From Alicyclobacillus acidocaldarius subsp. acidocaldarius Tc-4-1 (GTDB lineage Bacteria; Bacillota; Bacilli; Alicyclobacillales; Alicyclobacillaceae), in NCBI RefSeq assembly GCF_000219875.1, contig NC_017167.1, positions 1,034,765-1,098,764 on the forward strand: 64,000 bases of DNA. The letters run 5' to 3'. The translations under genes and the position numbers were made by a program. Numbering within the stretch: position 1 is the first letter of the stretch; the number at the start of each line of letters is the position of its first letter. Of this stretch, positions 53,949 through 62,655 are shown piece after piece. Under the pieces are notes generated by a model. It was given only the letters and a program-made list of their open reading frames with translations, searched no databases and was not told the DNA's origin.

Positions 53949-55424
53949 GTGTCGAGCACAACCGCGGTGAAGTATGGCCAATGGAACAAACTGTACCTTG
54001 GAGGAGAGTGGAGGCCTGGGACGAGCAGCAGGACGGTGACGGTTCGCAATCCGTACAATCAGGAGGTCCTCGCGGAGCTTCCGCTGGCATCGGTGCAAGA
54101 TATCGATCTGGCTTATCGAAAAGCCCAGGCGGCACAGCAAGCGTGGGCTGAGGCGAGTGCATTCACGCGCGCCGAGGCGATGGAGCGCGCGGCCGCCATT
54201 CTCACGCAGAGGAAGGCCGAGATCGTGCGCTACCTGGTCGAGGAGACGGGAAGTTCCCATCTGAAGGCGAGCATCGAGGTGGATGCTTCCATCGGCGATA
54301 TCAAACTGGCCGCCGAGTATGCGCACAAAATGACCGCTGTCATCCTTCCCTCGGCCATTCCGGGCAAGGAAAATCGCGTGTATCGCACCCCCGTCGGAGT
54401 CGTGGGCGCTATCACGCCGTGGAATTGGCCGTTTTACCTCAGCATCCGCGTGGTGGCCCCGGCCCTTGCGACGGGGAACGCCATCGTCCTCAAGGCGGAT
54501 TCTCAGACGCCCATCACTGGCGGGCTTCTCGTGGCTGAGTTGTTTGAACAGGCGGGGCTTCCACCCGGGCTGTTGAGCGTGGTGGTAGCCGATCTCGACG
54601 AGATTGGCGACGCGATGGTCGAACATCCGATTCCGCGGGTGATCTCGTTCACTGGATCCACGGCTGCAGGCCGACATATCGCTGAGGTCGCGGCGCGATC
54701 GCTGCGCAAGGTAGCGCTCGAGCTCGGCGGGAACAACGTGTTCATCGTGCTGGACGATGCGGACGTCGACCGGGCGGTCGCCGCAGCTGTGTTCGGGAAA
54801 TATCTGCACCAAGGCCAGATCTGCATTGCGACGAATCGCATGATTGTCCACCGCAAGGTGTACGATGAGTTTGTCGAGAAGTTCAAGGCAGCTACCGAAA
54901 AGGTGAAGGTCGGCGATCCGGCAGACTCCGAGACGGTGATTTGTCCCCTCATCAACGAGCGCCAGGCGAAACGGATCATGGGCCTCATCGACGAGAGCGT
55001 AAAGATGGGGGCGCGCCTCGTTTTGGAGGGGAAGCTCGAAGGCCAGCTCATGTACCCCTACATCCTGGCCGATGTGACGAACGACATGCCTATCGCGAAA
55101 AACGAGATCTTTGGTCCGGTGGCGGCGATTCTGCCTGTGGACAGCGAGGAAGAGGCCGTGAACGTGGCAAACGACTCGGACTATGGACTGTCGGGCGCGG
55201 TGTTCACGGGAGATCTCGAGCGTGGCATTCGCGTCGCCCAGCGCATCGTCACAGGGATGATCCATGTCAATGACCAGACGGTCAACGTGGAATCCAACGT
55301 ACCGTTTGGGGGAGAAAAGGCTTCCGGCATCGGCCGTTATTGCGGCGAATGGGGCATCGAGGAGTTCACGACGCTGAAGTGGATTTCTGTGCAGAAGGAG
55401 CCCAGGGAGTATCCGTTTTCGTAA
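53949..55424 (+). CDS. Aldehyde dehydrogenase (YfmT-like)
   Basis: A 491-residue NAD(P)-dependent ALDH: ITPWNWPFYLS, ISFTGSTAAGRH, catalytic Glu in LELGGNN and catalytic Cys in QGQICIATNRM, with VPFGGEKASGIGRY at the end. It is closest to benzaldehyde/vanillin dehydrogenase-type enzymes (YfmT), but the substrate is not fixed. GTG start after GAGAGGTGAG. Confidence 0.93.
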   Translation: MSSTTAVKYGQWNKLYLGGEWRPGTSSRTVTVRNPYNQEVLAELPLASVQDIDLAYRKAQAAQQAWAEASAFTRAEAMERAAAILTQRKAEIVRYLVEETGSSHLKASIEVDASIGDIKLAAEYAHKMTAVILPSAIPGKENRVYRTPVGVVGAITPWNWPFYLSIRVVAPALATGNAIVLKADSQTPITGGLLVAELFEQAGLPPGLLSVVVADLDEIGDAMVEHPIPRVISFTGSTAAGRHIAEVAARSLRKVALELGGNNVFIVLDDADVDRAVAAAVFGKYLHQGQICIATNRMIVHRKVYDEFVEKFKAATEKVKVGDPADSETVICPLINERQAKRIMGLIDESVKMGARLVLEGKLEGQLMYPYILADVTNDMPIAKNEIFGPVAAILPVDSEEEAVNVANDSDYGLSGAVFTGDLERGIRVAQRIVTGMIHVNDQTVNVESNVPFGGEKASGIGRYCGEWGIEEFTTLKWISVQKEPREYPFS

Positions 55425-55561
55425 ACCTGTGTGACAGGATGACGAAGCGGTAGAACGCGGACCGATGCTGTCGTGATGGCGCCAAGGCCGCCAGAAAAAA
55501 AGCCCTCATGTTTCTCGCGGCGTGGGGAAACCTCAAGGGCGATCACGAGGAGGTGTCCGAC

Positions 55562-55753
55562 ATGGATCTTCAGCGCGCGAAGGAAATCGCTTCGTCGCCC
55601 GTGATGGCCCACGTCACACACGAGGGCCATCAGGTGTACATTCAGTCGGTGGATGAGGAAACCCAGAAGGCCAGAGTGTATCATCTCAAGAACCCGGACC
55701 ATCGCTACGAGGTACACGTGCGCGATTTGACGGAGCAACACGTGGTGCATTGA
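55562..55753 (+). CDS. sspH: H-type small acid-soluble spore protein
   Basis: A 63-residue protein (MDLQRAKEIASSPVMAHVTH at the start, then GHQVYIQSVDEET) matching SspH, a minor spore coat/core protein. It shows the host makes endospores. GGAGG is 9 bases upstream of ATG 55562. The leader contains a possible hairpin of 55509-55548 (GCCCT/AGGGC and GTTTC/GAAAC). Confidence 0.9.
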   Translation: MDLQRAKEIASSPVMAHVTHEGHQVYIQSVDEETQKARVYHLKNPDHRYEVHVRDLTEQHVVH

Positions 55754-55816
55754 CCTTCTGCGGAGCGCCGGCGTAGACTTAACAGCCGGCGCTCATCGCT
55801 TTGCATGGCCATCAGC

Positions 55817-56902
55817 TTAGCGCAGGAGAGATTTCACACGCTCCATCTCCTGCACGAGTTCCTGCACCCTTTTCGCTGCAGGCATGGGCTTGGCCATGGG
55901 GTAGCCCTGTCCCGCCCACAGCGACATTCGTTCGGCATCTCCCAACACAGCCGCGCGGCGGCGAATCGGCTGAGTCAGGGTGTTCTGAAGCGGGTACGGC
56001 GGAACCTGTATCCCTGCTCGTTCCACCGCTTCCATGAAGGCGTTGCGAATGCCTCGCGCAGGTCTGCCTGAGAAACTCCGCGTCAAAGCCGTGCCGCGAT
56101 CCCGCCACTCCATGACGGCTCGTTTGTACGCCGGGTGGGCGCCGCTCTCGTCCGTCACCAGGAAACTTGTCCCCATTTGCACCGCGATTGCACCCAACGC
56201 GAGGCACGCGACAATGCCTCGGCCGTCCATGACGCCGCCCGCCGCGATGACCGGAATGCGGACGCGATCGACCACTTGAGGCACGAGCGCCATCGTCCCG
56301 ATGAGCCGGGTTTCGTCGATGGGCAGGAAGGAGCCCCGGTGGCCACCGGCCTCATATCCTTGCGCGATCACGGCATCACAGCCTGCTTGCTCGAGCGCCG
56401 CGGCTTCCTCCGGCGTGGTGGCCGTGCCGATGACGCACGCGCCCGCTGCTTTCCACCACCGTATGGTGTCGGCGTCAGGACAGCCAAATGTAAAGCTTAG
56501 GATGGGCACGCGCTCTTCTAGGATGACGTCCACCTGAGCTTCGAACGCGGCGAGCGTTGGCATATGAGGGTCGATGCCGTCGATCTCGTCCGCCAGTGCC
56601 GGATCGTCCAACCACTCGCGCAGCCATGTCTTCATCGCCATGATAGTATGGTTCGCGTCTCCCTTGGGGTCCTCCGGGATAAACACGTTGACACCGAACG
56701 GGGCGTCCGTCAACGCCCGCACGCGGCGAATGGCTGCCCGCGTCTCTTCGGGGGACAGGTACCCCACGCCGAGGAAGCCGAGACCTCCCGCGTCGCTCAC
56801 GGCCGCGACCAGTTCGGGTGTCGACGGGCCTCCGGCCATCGGTGCGGCGAAAATCGGGTGGCGCACGCCCAGAGCCCGAAGCCACTCGTTCGTTTGAGCC
56901 AT
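55817..56902 (-). CDS. Nitronate monooxygenase / enoyl-reductase II-like flavoprotein
   Basis: A 361-residue FMN TIM-barrel protein. IFAAPMAGGPSTPELVAAVS, DAVIAQGYEAGGHRGSF and IPVIAAGGVMDGRGIVACLA are the FMN-binding motifs of the NMO/2-nitropropane dioxygenase family; GYEAGGH carries the catalytic His. Class I NMO is most likely. GAAGGAGGG precedes ATG 56902. Confidence 0.88.
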   Translation of the reverse strand: MAQTNEWLRALGVRHPIFAAPMAGGPSTPELVAAVSDAGGLGFLGVGYLSPEETRAAIRRVRALTDAPFGVNVFIPEDPKGDANHTIMAMKTWLREWLDDPALADEIDGIDPHMPTLAAFEAQVDVILEERVPILSFTFGCPDADTIRWWKAAGACVIGTATTPEEAAALEQAGCDAVIAQGYEAGGHRGSFLPIDETRLIGTMALVPQVVDRVRIPVIAAGGVMDGRGIVACLALGAIAVQMGTSFLVTDESGAHPAYKRAVMEWRDRGTALTRSFSGRPARGIRNAFMEAVERAGIQVPPYPLQNTLTQPIRRRAAVLGDAERMSLWAGQGYPMAKPMPAAKRVQELVQEMERVKSLLR

Positions 56903-57135
56903 GGAATCCCTCCTTCGCCCTGTGAGGCGCATGGAACCAGATGGTGTTCAGTGTATACCTCTCCGGCCGGCGGGGCAAAATGTGAGCACAGGAGGTTGAT
57001 GTGCCGCGAGAACGGACGCATTGGCGTGGTTCGGTGGCGTGTCAACAGCCTTTGCAAAAGGGGCGGCCGAGAGGCTGCTCCTTTTGTCTGTGCACGGCCA
57101 TCGCGCTCTGGTGCTAATCTTGCAACCTTCTCTAC

Positions 57136-57164
57136 TTGTCGAAGAGTTCTGTCTGTTCTATGAT
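57136..57164 (+). promoter_or_regulatory. Promoter of gnd
   Basis: TTGTCG (57136-57141) and TATGAT (57159-57164) are 17 bases apart, 51 bases before the gnd start. Confidence 0.6.
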
Positions 57165-57215
57165 GAGGGCGATCCGCCGCGTGAGCGGAACTCGGACAGA
57201 CAAGGAGTGGAGAGC

Positions 57216-58649
57216 GTGGCAGAAGCACAGGTAGGCGTGATAGGTCTTGCGGTCATGGGCAAAAACCTGGCCCTGAATATCGAGAGCCGAGGCTTCACGG
57301 TTGCTGTGTACAACCGCACGGCCTCGAGAACACAGGAACTTGCGGAAGAGGCGAAAGACAAGAAGATGATACCGACCTACTCGCTTCAGGATTTCGTCGC
57401 CTCGCTTGAGCGCCCGCGGCGCATCATCCTGATGGTCCAGGCTGGACGCCCCGTGGACGAGGCGATTTCGCAACTCGTGCCGCTGCTCGAGCTCGGAGAC
57501 GTGATTGTCGACGGGGGGAATTCGTACTTCGAGGACACGCGGCGGCGGCACAGGGAGCTCGAGGAAAAGGGCATTCTCTTCATCGGTACAGGCATTTCCG
57601 GCGGCGAAGAAGGGGCGCTGAAGGGACCTGCCATCATGCCGGGCGGCAGCCGGGACGCGTACGCGCTCGTCGAGCCCATTTTGACGGCCATCGCCGCGAA
57701 GGTGGGCGAGGATCCTTGCTGCACCTACATCGGCCCAGACGGCGCAGGCCACTATGTGAAGATGGTCCACAACGGCATCGAATACGGCGACATGCAGCTC
57801 ATTTGCGAGGCGTATCACCTGCTGAGCGAGGTCCTCGGCCTGTCCGCCGACGAGCTCCACCACGTCTTTTCGGAGTGGAACAAAGGCGAACTCGACAGTT
57901 ACCTGATCGAAATCACCGCGGACATCTTCTCGAAGCGCGATCCGGAGACTGGGCGGCCCATGGTCGACGTCATCCTCGACACGGCCGGACAAAAAGGAAC
58001 TGGCAAGTGGACGAGCCAAAGCGCCCTCGATCTCGGCGTGCCCCTCACGATGATTACCGAAAGCGTCTTCGCCCGCTTTTTGTCGGCCATGAAGGAGGAA
58101 CGCGTGGCCGCGAGCAGGGTGCTTCCCGGCCCCGAGCGGCCTCGGGAATCGCTCGATCGCGACGCGTTCATCGAGGATGTCCGCCGCGCGCTTTACGCGA
58201 GCAAGATCTGTTCGTACGCGCAAGGCTTCGCCCAACTGCGCCAAGCGTCGCAGGAGTACGGGTGGAATCTCAATCTCGGCGCCATCGCGATGATCTTCCG
58301 CGGCGGCTGCATCATCCGGGCCCGCTTCTTGCACAACATCAAGGAGGCTTACGACCGGAATCCTGATCTTCCAAACTTGCTTCTGGATCCTTACTTCCGG
58401 GCGTTCATTGCGTCGTACCAGGATTCATGGCGCCGCGTCGTGGCGACTGCCGTCGCTTACGGCGTGCCTGTTCCTGCGTTTGCGAGCGCGCTCGCGTACT
58501 ACGACAGCTATCGCTCGGAGCGGCTGCCCGCCAACCTGCTGCAGGCGCAGCGAGATTACTTCGGTGCACACACGTTTCGCCGGACCGATCGCGATGGCGT
58601 GTTCCACTTCCACTGGCTGAGCGGCGAGCCCATGTTGACGGAAGTCTGA
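57216..58649 (+). CDS. gnd: 6-phosphogluconate dehydrogenase, decarboxylating
   Basis: A 477-residue long-form enzyme of the oxidative pentose phosphate pathway that makes ribulose-5-phosphate and [25 protein letters not shown] is the nucleotide fold, [20 protein letters not shown] and [18 protein letters not shown] form the active site, and [16 protein letters not shown] lies in the helical domain. The GTG start at 57216 has AAGGAG 8 bases upstream. A terminator hairpin follows at 58689. Confidence 0.96.
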   Translation: MAEAQVGVIGLAVMGKNLALNIESRGFTVAVYNRTASRTQELAEEAKDKKMIPTYSLQDFVASLERPRRIILMVQAGRPVDEAISQLVPLLELGDVIVDGGNSYFEDTRRRHRELEEKGILFIGTGISGGEEGALKGPAIMPGGSRDAYALVEPILTAIAAKVGEDPCCTYIGPDGAGHYVKMVHNGIEYGDMQLICEAYHLLSEVLGLSADELHHVFSEWNKGELDSYLIEITADIFSKRDPETGRPMVDVILDTAGQKGTGKWTSQSALDLGVPLTMITESVFARFLSAMKEERVAASRVLPGPERPRESLDRDAFIEDVRRALYASKICSYAQGFAQLRQASQEYGWNLNLGAIAMIFRGGCIIRARFLHNIKEAYDRNPDLPNLLLDPYFRAFIASYQDSWRRVVATAVAYGVPVPAFASALAYYDSYRSERLPANLLQAQRDYFGAHTFRRTDRDGVFHFHWLSGEPMLTEV

Positions 58650-58688
58650 GCCTGCTCTTTCCACTCCGTGGATACACATCGGCCCGGT

Positions 58689-58721
58689 CCCTGTGGGTCT
58701 GCAAAAAAATCACCCACAGGG
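58689..58721 (+). terminator. Terminator of gnd
   Basis: A 10-bp stem (58689-58698 with 58712-58721) encloses an A-rich loop and is followed by GCTTGCGTTTT. It lies 40 bases after gnd and just before the tRNA cluster promoter. Confidence 0.65.
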
Positions 58722-58723
58722 GC

Positions 58724-58752
58724 TTGCGTTTTCTCGAGAACCGTGATACATT
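58724..58752 (+). promoter_or_regulatory. Promoter of the six-tRNA cluster
   Basis: TTGCGT (58724-58729) and TACATT (58747-58752) are 17 bases apart, 55 bases upstream of tRNA-Arg. Confidence 0.55.
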
Positions 58753-58807
58753 ACTCAACGTCGACTTCGTCAGTGACGCGATGAGCGGAGACGAGCGACA
58801 GAGACGC

Positions 58808-58884
58808 GTGCCCGTAGCTCAGTTGGATAGAGCGTTTGACTACGAATCAAAAGGTCGGGAGTTCGAATCTCTCCGGGCACGCCA
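58808..58884 (+). tRNA. tRNA-Arg (ACG)
   Basis: Acceptor GTGCCCG/CGGGCAC, anticodon loop CTACGAA, encoded CCA. Confidence 0.97.
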
Positions 58885-58891
58885 TGTGATT

Positions 58892-58974
58892 CCCGGAGTG
58901 GCGGAATTGGCAGACGCACACGACTCAAAATCGTGCGGGAAACCGTGCCGGTTCGAGTCCGGCCTCCGGGACCA
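58892..58974 (+). tRNA. tRNA-Leu (CAA)
   Basis: A class II tRNA with acceptor CCCGGAG/CTCCGGG, a variable arm and anticodon loop CTCAAAA (CAA), encoded CCA. Confidence 0.95.
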
Positions 58975-58996
58975 ACGCTTGACGGGGAGACCATGT

Positions 58997-59072
58997 GGGG
59001 CTATAGCTCAGTTGGGAGAGCGCCAGAATCGCACTCTGGAGGCCAGCGGTTCGAATCCGCTTAGCTCCACCA
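58997..59072 (+). tRNA. tRNA-Ala (CGC)
   Basis: Acceptor GGGGCTA/TAGCTCC (one G-T pair), anticodon loop ATCGCAC (CGC), encoded CCA. Confidence 0.93.
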
Positions 59073-59075
59073 CAT

Positions 59076-59150
59076 TCCTCGATAGCTCAGCGGTAGAGCA
59101 TCCGGCTGTTAACCGGAGGGTCGTAGGTTCGAATCCTACTCGGGGAGCCA
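59076..59150 (+). tRNA. tRNA-Asn (GTT)
   Basis: Acceptor TCCTCGA/TCGGGGA (one G-T pair), anticodon loop CTGTTAA, encoded CCA. Confidence 0.96.
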
Positions 59151-59209
59151 ACGCACTCCCCGTCAAGCGAGGCAATCTTCACATGTGGATACCCGCAATT
59201 GAGTGAGAT

Positions 59210-59284
59210 GGGCGGTTAGCTCAGCGGGAGAGCACTCGCCTCACACGCGAGGGGTCGGCAGTTCGATCCTGCCACCGCCCACCA
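59210..59284 (+). tRNA. tRNA-Val (CAC)
   Basis: Acceptor GGGCGGT/ACCGCCC, anticodon loop CTCACAC, encoded CCA. Confidence 0.95.
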
Positions 59285-59291
59285 TTTTTAT

Positions 59292-59368
59292 GGGCTCATA
59301 GCTCAGTCGGCTAGAGCGCACGACTGATAATCGTGAGGTCGGTGGTTCGAGTCCACCTGGGCCCACCA
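59292..59368 (+). tRNA. tRNA-Ile (GAT)
   Basis: Acceptor GGGCTCA/TGGGCCC, anticodon loop CTGATAA (GAT), encoded CCA. It is the last gene of the cluster. An integrase relic follows 90 bases downstream on the opposite strand, so the 3' end of this tRNA is a likely attachment site. Confidence 0.96.
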
Positions 59369-59378
59369 CATACCTACG

Positions 59379-59427
59379 AGAGAAACCCCGAAACTGCTTG
59401 CTATAAGCGGATTTTCGGGGTTTCTCT
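59379..59427 (+). terminator. Terminator of the tRNA cluster
   Basis: A perfect 15-bp stem (59379-59393 with 59413-59427) ends in TTTCTCT and starts 11 bases after tRNA-Ile. Confidence 0.8.
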
Positions 59428-59458
59428 ATACATCGTAGTGACAAGGAAGTTACAAGTC

Positions 59459-59761
59459 TCAATCAGACAAGGAATGCAAGCGGCGCGCTTGCATCATGGT
59501 CTTCAGTTTTTCCATCGCTTCACGTTGCATTGCGTCAGTGACATGAGCATAAATGTCGGCTGTGATGGTGATTGAACCGTGGCCTAGTCGTTCGCTCACG
59601 ATCTTCAGATCCACGCCACTCTCGAGCAGCCACGTTGCGTGGGTATGTCGAAGTCCGTGAAATGAAACTGGCGGGAGTTGAAGCTCCTTTCTTGCGGTTT
59701 GAATTGCGTTATTCCAACTGTTTGGGGAAGGTAATGGCGTTGCAGGAAGACGAACAACAAA
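59459..59761 (-). pseudogene. Tyrosine-recombinase (phage/ICE-type integrase), C-terminal fragment
   Basis: About 100 codons of an integrase C-terminus: SFHGLRHTHATWLLE (Arg and His of the active site), IVSERLGHGSITITADIYAH (second His and catalytic Tyr) and a charged tail that ends normally. The gene is cut at 59761 by IS3 element B. Its position behind tRNA-Ile fits the attachment-proximal integrase of an integrated element now otherwise lost. Confidence 0.88.
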
Positions 59762-59832
59762 TGGTAGTTAGGTTAAAACAGTGGACACAGCGAATCGAGA
59801 ATGTAAGAATAAGTCGATTCGAGGTGAGCCAC

Positions 59833-60120
59833 GTGACACAAAAGTACGACAACGACTTTAAACTCCATGCTGTTCAACTCGCTTTGGAAGGCCACAAGCC
59901 AGCAAGTGAAATCGCACGCGATCTCGGGATATCTGTGAAGAGTTTGTACGGGTGGATCGCGAAGTATCGCGAAGATCCTGAAACCCCGTTCGTCGGAAGC
60001 GGAAACCTGAGACCAGAAGCGAAAGCGATGCGCGATCTGGAGTGGGAAAATCGCCAATTGCGAGAGGAGAATGAGATCCTAAAAAAAGCCATGCGCATCT
60101 TCACCAACGACCGGAAGTAG
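59833..60120 (+). CDS. IS3 element B OrfA
   Basis: A 95-residue HTH protein (FKLHAVQLALEGHKPASEIA, then RDLGISVKSLYGWIAKYRED) with a leucine-zipper-like end (LEWENRQLREENEILKKAM). GTG start. It binds the IS ends and contributes its N-terminus to the OrfAB transposase. Confidence 0.9.
   Translation: MTQKYDNDFKLHAVQLALEGHKPASEIARDLGISVKSLYGWIAKYREDPETPFVGSGNLRPEAKAMRDLEWENRQLREENEILKKAMRIFTNDRK
60081..60088 (+). promoter_or_regulatory. Programmed -1 frameshift run of element B
   Basis: A7G (60081-60088) near the end of orfA, where the orfB frame is open in -1. Such A-rich slippery runs make the OrfAB transposase in the IS3 family. Confidence 0.65.
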
Positions 60121-61022
60121 TGTATGCCTGGATCCACAAGCACCGCTCCGAATTTCCGGTTCAGAAGATGTGCAAAGTCCTCGGTGTATCTCGGAGCGGC
60201 TACTACGCATGGCGCGGACGGCCCGAAAGTCTTCGGGCCAAGCGCAGGAAGCGACGGATTCGTCGCATTCATGAACTGTTCCTGCAATCTCGTCGATTGT
60301 ATGGGAGTCCAAAGATCACAGCGCTCCTACGTCGGGACGGGGAACGCATCGCACAAAAGACGGTAGCGCGTCTCATGCGAGAGCACGGGCTTCGGAGTCG
60401 TACCGTACGCAAGTACAAAGCGACAACCGATTCGAAGCATCGTCATCCCGTGCATGAGAACGTCCTCAATCAACGCTTTGTGGCAGAACGGCCAGGACAG
60501 GTCTATATGGCAGATATCACGTACATTCCGACAGATGAAGGCTGGGTGTATCTTGCCAGCGTTGAAGATCTGTACAGCCGTAAGATTGTGGGTTGGAACG
60601 CAGGTGCGAGGATGTCCAAAGAGCTCTGCATCCGCGCGTTGGAGCAAGCACACAAACACAGGCAGCAACGCGACGGCGTTGTCCTGCACCATTCGGATCG
60701 TGGAAGCCAGTACGCGTCGCATGAGTATCAGAACCGGCTCAGAGCCTATGGGATGACGGCAAGCATGAGTCGGAAAGGGAATTGTTATGACAATGCTTGT
60801 ATGGAATCATTCCACAGCGTGCTCAAGCGAGAACTCGTGTACCTAGAGAGATTCCGGACGCGAGCTGAGGCCATCCGACGGATCTTCGAGTACATCGAAA
60901 TCTGGTACAACCGACAACGGATCCACGGTGCAGTTGGGTATCGGACGCCCGATGACGTCGAGCGCCAATACTTCGAGGCGAAGTTGAAAGGTGTCGGTGC
61001 AGATGGCCAAGTGAGTGCTTGA
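60120..61022 (+). CDS. IS3 element B OrfB
   Basis: A 300-residue integrase part with the DDE triad (YMADITYIPTDE, VLHHSDRGSQYAS, ACMESFHSVLKRELVYLE). It starts in overlap with the orfA stop and is normally produced as an OrfAB fusion. Its TGA stop lies inside the outer arm of the 3' palindrome. Apparently intact. Confidence 0.92.
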   Translation: MYAWIHKHRSEFPVQKMCKVLGVSRSGYYAWRGRPESLRAKRRKRRIRRIHELFLQSRRLYGSPKITALLRRDGERIAQKTVARLMREHGLRSRTVRKYKATTDSKHRHPVHENVLNQRFVAERPGQVYMADITYIPTDEGWVYLASVEDLYSRKIVGWNAGARMSKELCIRALEQAHKHRQQRDGVVLHHSDRGSQYASHEYQNRLRAYGMTASMSRKGNCYDNACMESFHSVLKRELVYLERFRTRAEAIRRIFEYIEIWYNRQRIHGAVGYRTPDDVERQYFEAKLKGVGADGQVSA

Positions 61023-61126
61023 CGTGGAGAGGCGGGCATGATAGCCTGGCCGGTCTTCCAAGGGCGAGCGTGGCTCGGCTGCGGTCAAACGCGACATCAT
61101 GCCCGCGGAGGCTCCATGTCAAGCAC
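61015..61126 (+). repeat. IS3 3'-end palindrome, copy c
   Basis: A 112-bp imperfect palindrome, 5'-GTGCTTGACGTGGAG to CTCCATGTCAAGCAC-3', with the inner GGCGGGCATGAT helix and a central GAGC/GCTC hairpin. It overlaps the orfB stop and ends 76 bases before the IS end. Confidence 0.78.
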
Positions 61127-61217
61127 GGCCGAGGCAGCGCATCGCGCAGGAAATCTTGTACATTCTCGGTTTTGATGTGTCCACTGTATTGACTCAATAC
61201 CACTTCGGTATGAGCGG

Positions 61218-62054
61218 TTATCTCGTCCTCAACCCCGTATTCGCAAAATAACACCGCTCCCATTCGTCCGGGGTATGGTATCCGATGGATGCGTGGATTC
61301 GCTTTCGGTTGTACCAGACTTCGATGTACTCAAAAATCCGCTGGATGGCCTCCGCACGCGTTTTGAATCGCTCCAGATAGATGAGTTCCCGCTTGAGAAC
61401 GCTGTGAAAGGATTCCATGCAGGCATTGTCATAACAGTTTCCCTTTCGACTCATGCTTGGCACCATACCATACGCTCGTAGGCGATCTTGATACTCGTGC
61501 GACGCGTATTGGCTACCGCGATCCGAATGATGGAGCGTGACACATCCTTCTCTGCGCCGTCCTCGTCGATAGGCCTGATCAAGTGCGTCCAAGCAAAGTT
61601 CTTTCGTCATGCGTGCATCCGCACGCCATCCGACGATCTTTCGAGTATACAAGTCCTCCACGCTCGCCAGATACACCCACCCCTCGTCGGTCGGGATGTA
61701 CGTGATATCGGCCATGTACACCTGACCGGGGTGCTCCGTCACAAAGCGTTGGTCGAGCACGTTCTTGTGCACAGGATACGTGTGTTGTGACGCCGTGGTG
61801 GCCTTGTGCTTGCGCACCGTCCGGCTTCGGAGGCCGTGCTCTTTCATCCAACGCGCCACGGTCTTTTGAGCAATGCGTTCTCCTTCTCGACGAAGAAGTG
61901 CCGTAATCTTCGGACTGCCGTACAAGCGCCTGGACTCCACAAACAACTCGTGAATCCGTCGAATCAAGCGCTTGCGTCGCTTCGCACGTTGGCTTTCCGG
62001 GCGTTTGCACCAGGCGTAATACCCGCTCCGAGAAACCCGTAGGAGTTGGCACAT
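61218..62054 (-). CDS. IS3 element A OrfB (copy 2)
   Basis: A 278-residue DDE integrase part, identical to copy 1 except for the last four codons (GLRTR end), which differ because of a CCCC against CCC run. Without the right terminal repeat this copy could not transpose by itself, but its protein could act on other copies. Confidence 0.9.
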   Translation of the reverse strand: MCQLLRVSRSGYYAWCKRPESQRAKRRKRLIRRIHELFVESRRLYGSPKITALLRREGERIAQKTVARWMKEHGLRSRTVRKHKATTASQHTYPVHKNVLDQRFVTEHPGQVYMADITYIPTDEGWVYLASVEDLYTRKIVGWRADARMTKELCLDALDQAYRRGRRREGCVTLHHSDRGSQYASHEYQDRLRAYGMVPSMSRKGNCYDNACMESFHSVLKRELIYLERFKTRAEAIQRIFEYIEVWYNRKRIHASIGYHTPDEWERCYFANTGLRTR

Positions 62055-62101
62055 CTTCTGAACCGAAAGCTCGGAGCGGTGTGCATGGATCCAAGCGAAG
62101 G

Positions 62102-62389
62102 CTACTTCCGGTCGTGCGTGAAGATGCGCACAGCTTTTTTTAGGATCTCGTTCTCCTCGCGCAAACGTCGGTTTTCCCGCTCCAAATCGCGTTGGGCTTG
62201 TGCATCCGGGCGCAGGTGTCCACTTCCAACAAAGGGGTGATCGGGATCCTCACGATACTTGGCGATCCACCCATACAAGCTCTTCGGGGAAATCCCGAGA
62301 TCACGAGCCACTTCGCTCGCCGGTCTGTCACTCTCGAGCGCCAACTCTACTGCGTGCAGTTTAAATTCTTTGTCGTACTTCTGTGTCAC
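62102..62389 (-). CDS. IS3 element A OrfA (copy 2)
   Basis: An intact 95-residue HTH protein (KEFKLHAVELALESDRPASE onward, then the ENRRLREENEILKKAVRIF zipper). The reference for the frameshifted copy 1. Confidence 0.9.
   Translation of the reverse strand: MTQKYDKEFKLHAVELALESDRPASEVARDLGISPKSLYGWIAKYREDPDHPFVGSGHLRPDAQAQRDLERENRRLREENEILKKAVRIFTHDRK
62135..62141 (-). promoter_or_regulatory. Programmed -1 frameshift run of element A
   Basis: On the coding strand CTAAAAAAAGC, a 7-A run followed by G, sits near the end of orfA as in element B. The same run is in copy 1 at 16848-16854. Confidence 0.6.
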
Positions 62390-62461
62390 AAGGGCTCACC
62401 TCGAATTCAACTTATTTTTACATTCTCGATTCGCCCTGTCCACAGTTTGATCCTAACATCA

Positions 62462-62549
62462 GTGAGCCAGCGATCGCTCCATCGAGATGAGCGAGCAAGT
62501 GTTGCTGTTGACGATTTCGATGTAGGACGAGGATGCTTCTTTTAGACAA
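62462..62549 (-). pseudogene. DUF6788-type gene, 5' fragment
   Basis: About 29 codons (LSKRSILVLHRNRQQQHLLA, ending HLDGAIAGSL) identical to the start of the gene at 15408, cut by element A. Upstream bases (to about 62632) equal the inverse of 15325-15410, then diverge. Confidence 0.7.
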
Positions 62550-62655
62550 AGGGATCACCACCAATCCGATGTGTTATACACATATAAGAATACCGTGAAA
62601 TCGCCCAATGAACAATGACTTTTTCAGAGCTCTCGTCTTACCTGAGCGATATCGG

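Larger units (their letters stand above)
59762..61202 (+). mobile_element. IS3-family element B, complete (IS150-like)
   Basis: 1441 bp with inverted ends TGGTAGTTAGG (59762) and, on the other strand, TGGTATTGAGTC (61202). It contains orfA, a frameshift run, orfB and the 3' palindrome. No target duplication is visible because element A abuts its right end. A truncated inverted copy is at 17176-17955. Confidence 0.88.
61203..62461 (-). mobile_element. IS3-family element A, copy 2 (right end missing)
   Basis: A left end identical to copy 1 (TGATGTTAGG at 62461), intact orfA and orfB. The 3' palindrome and right terminal repeat are absent, because element B abuts at 61202. It interrupts a DUF6788 gene fragment at 62462. 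Confidence 0.85.

Noticed and set aside
59572-59832. N-terminal extension of the element B orfA frame
   Set aside because: It runs through the integrase relic antisense and the IS end; the GTG at 59833 matches the other OrfA start (GTGACACAGAAG in element A).
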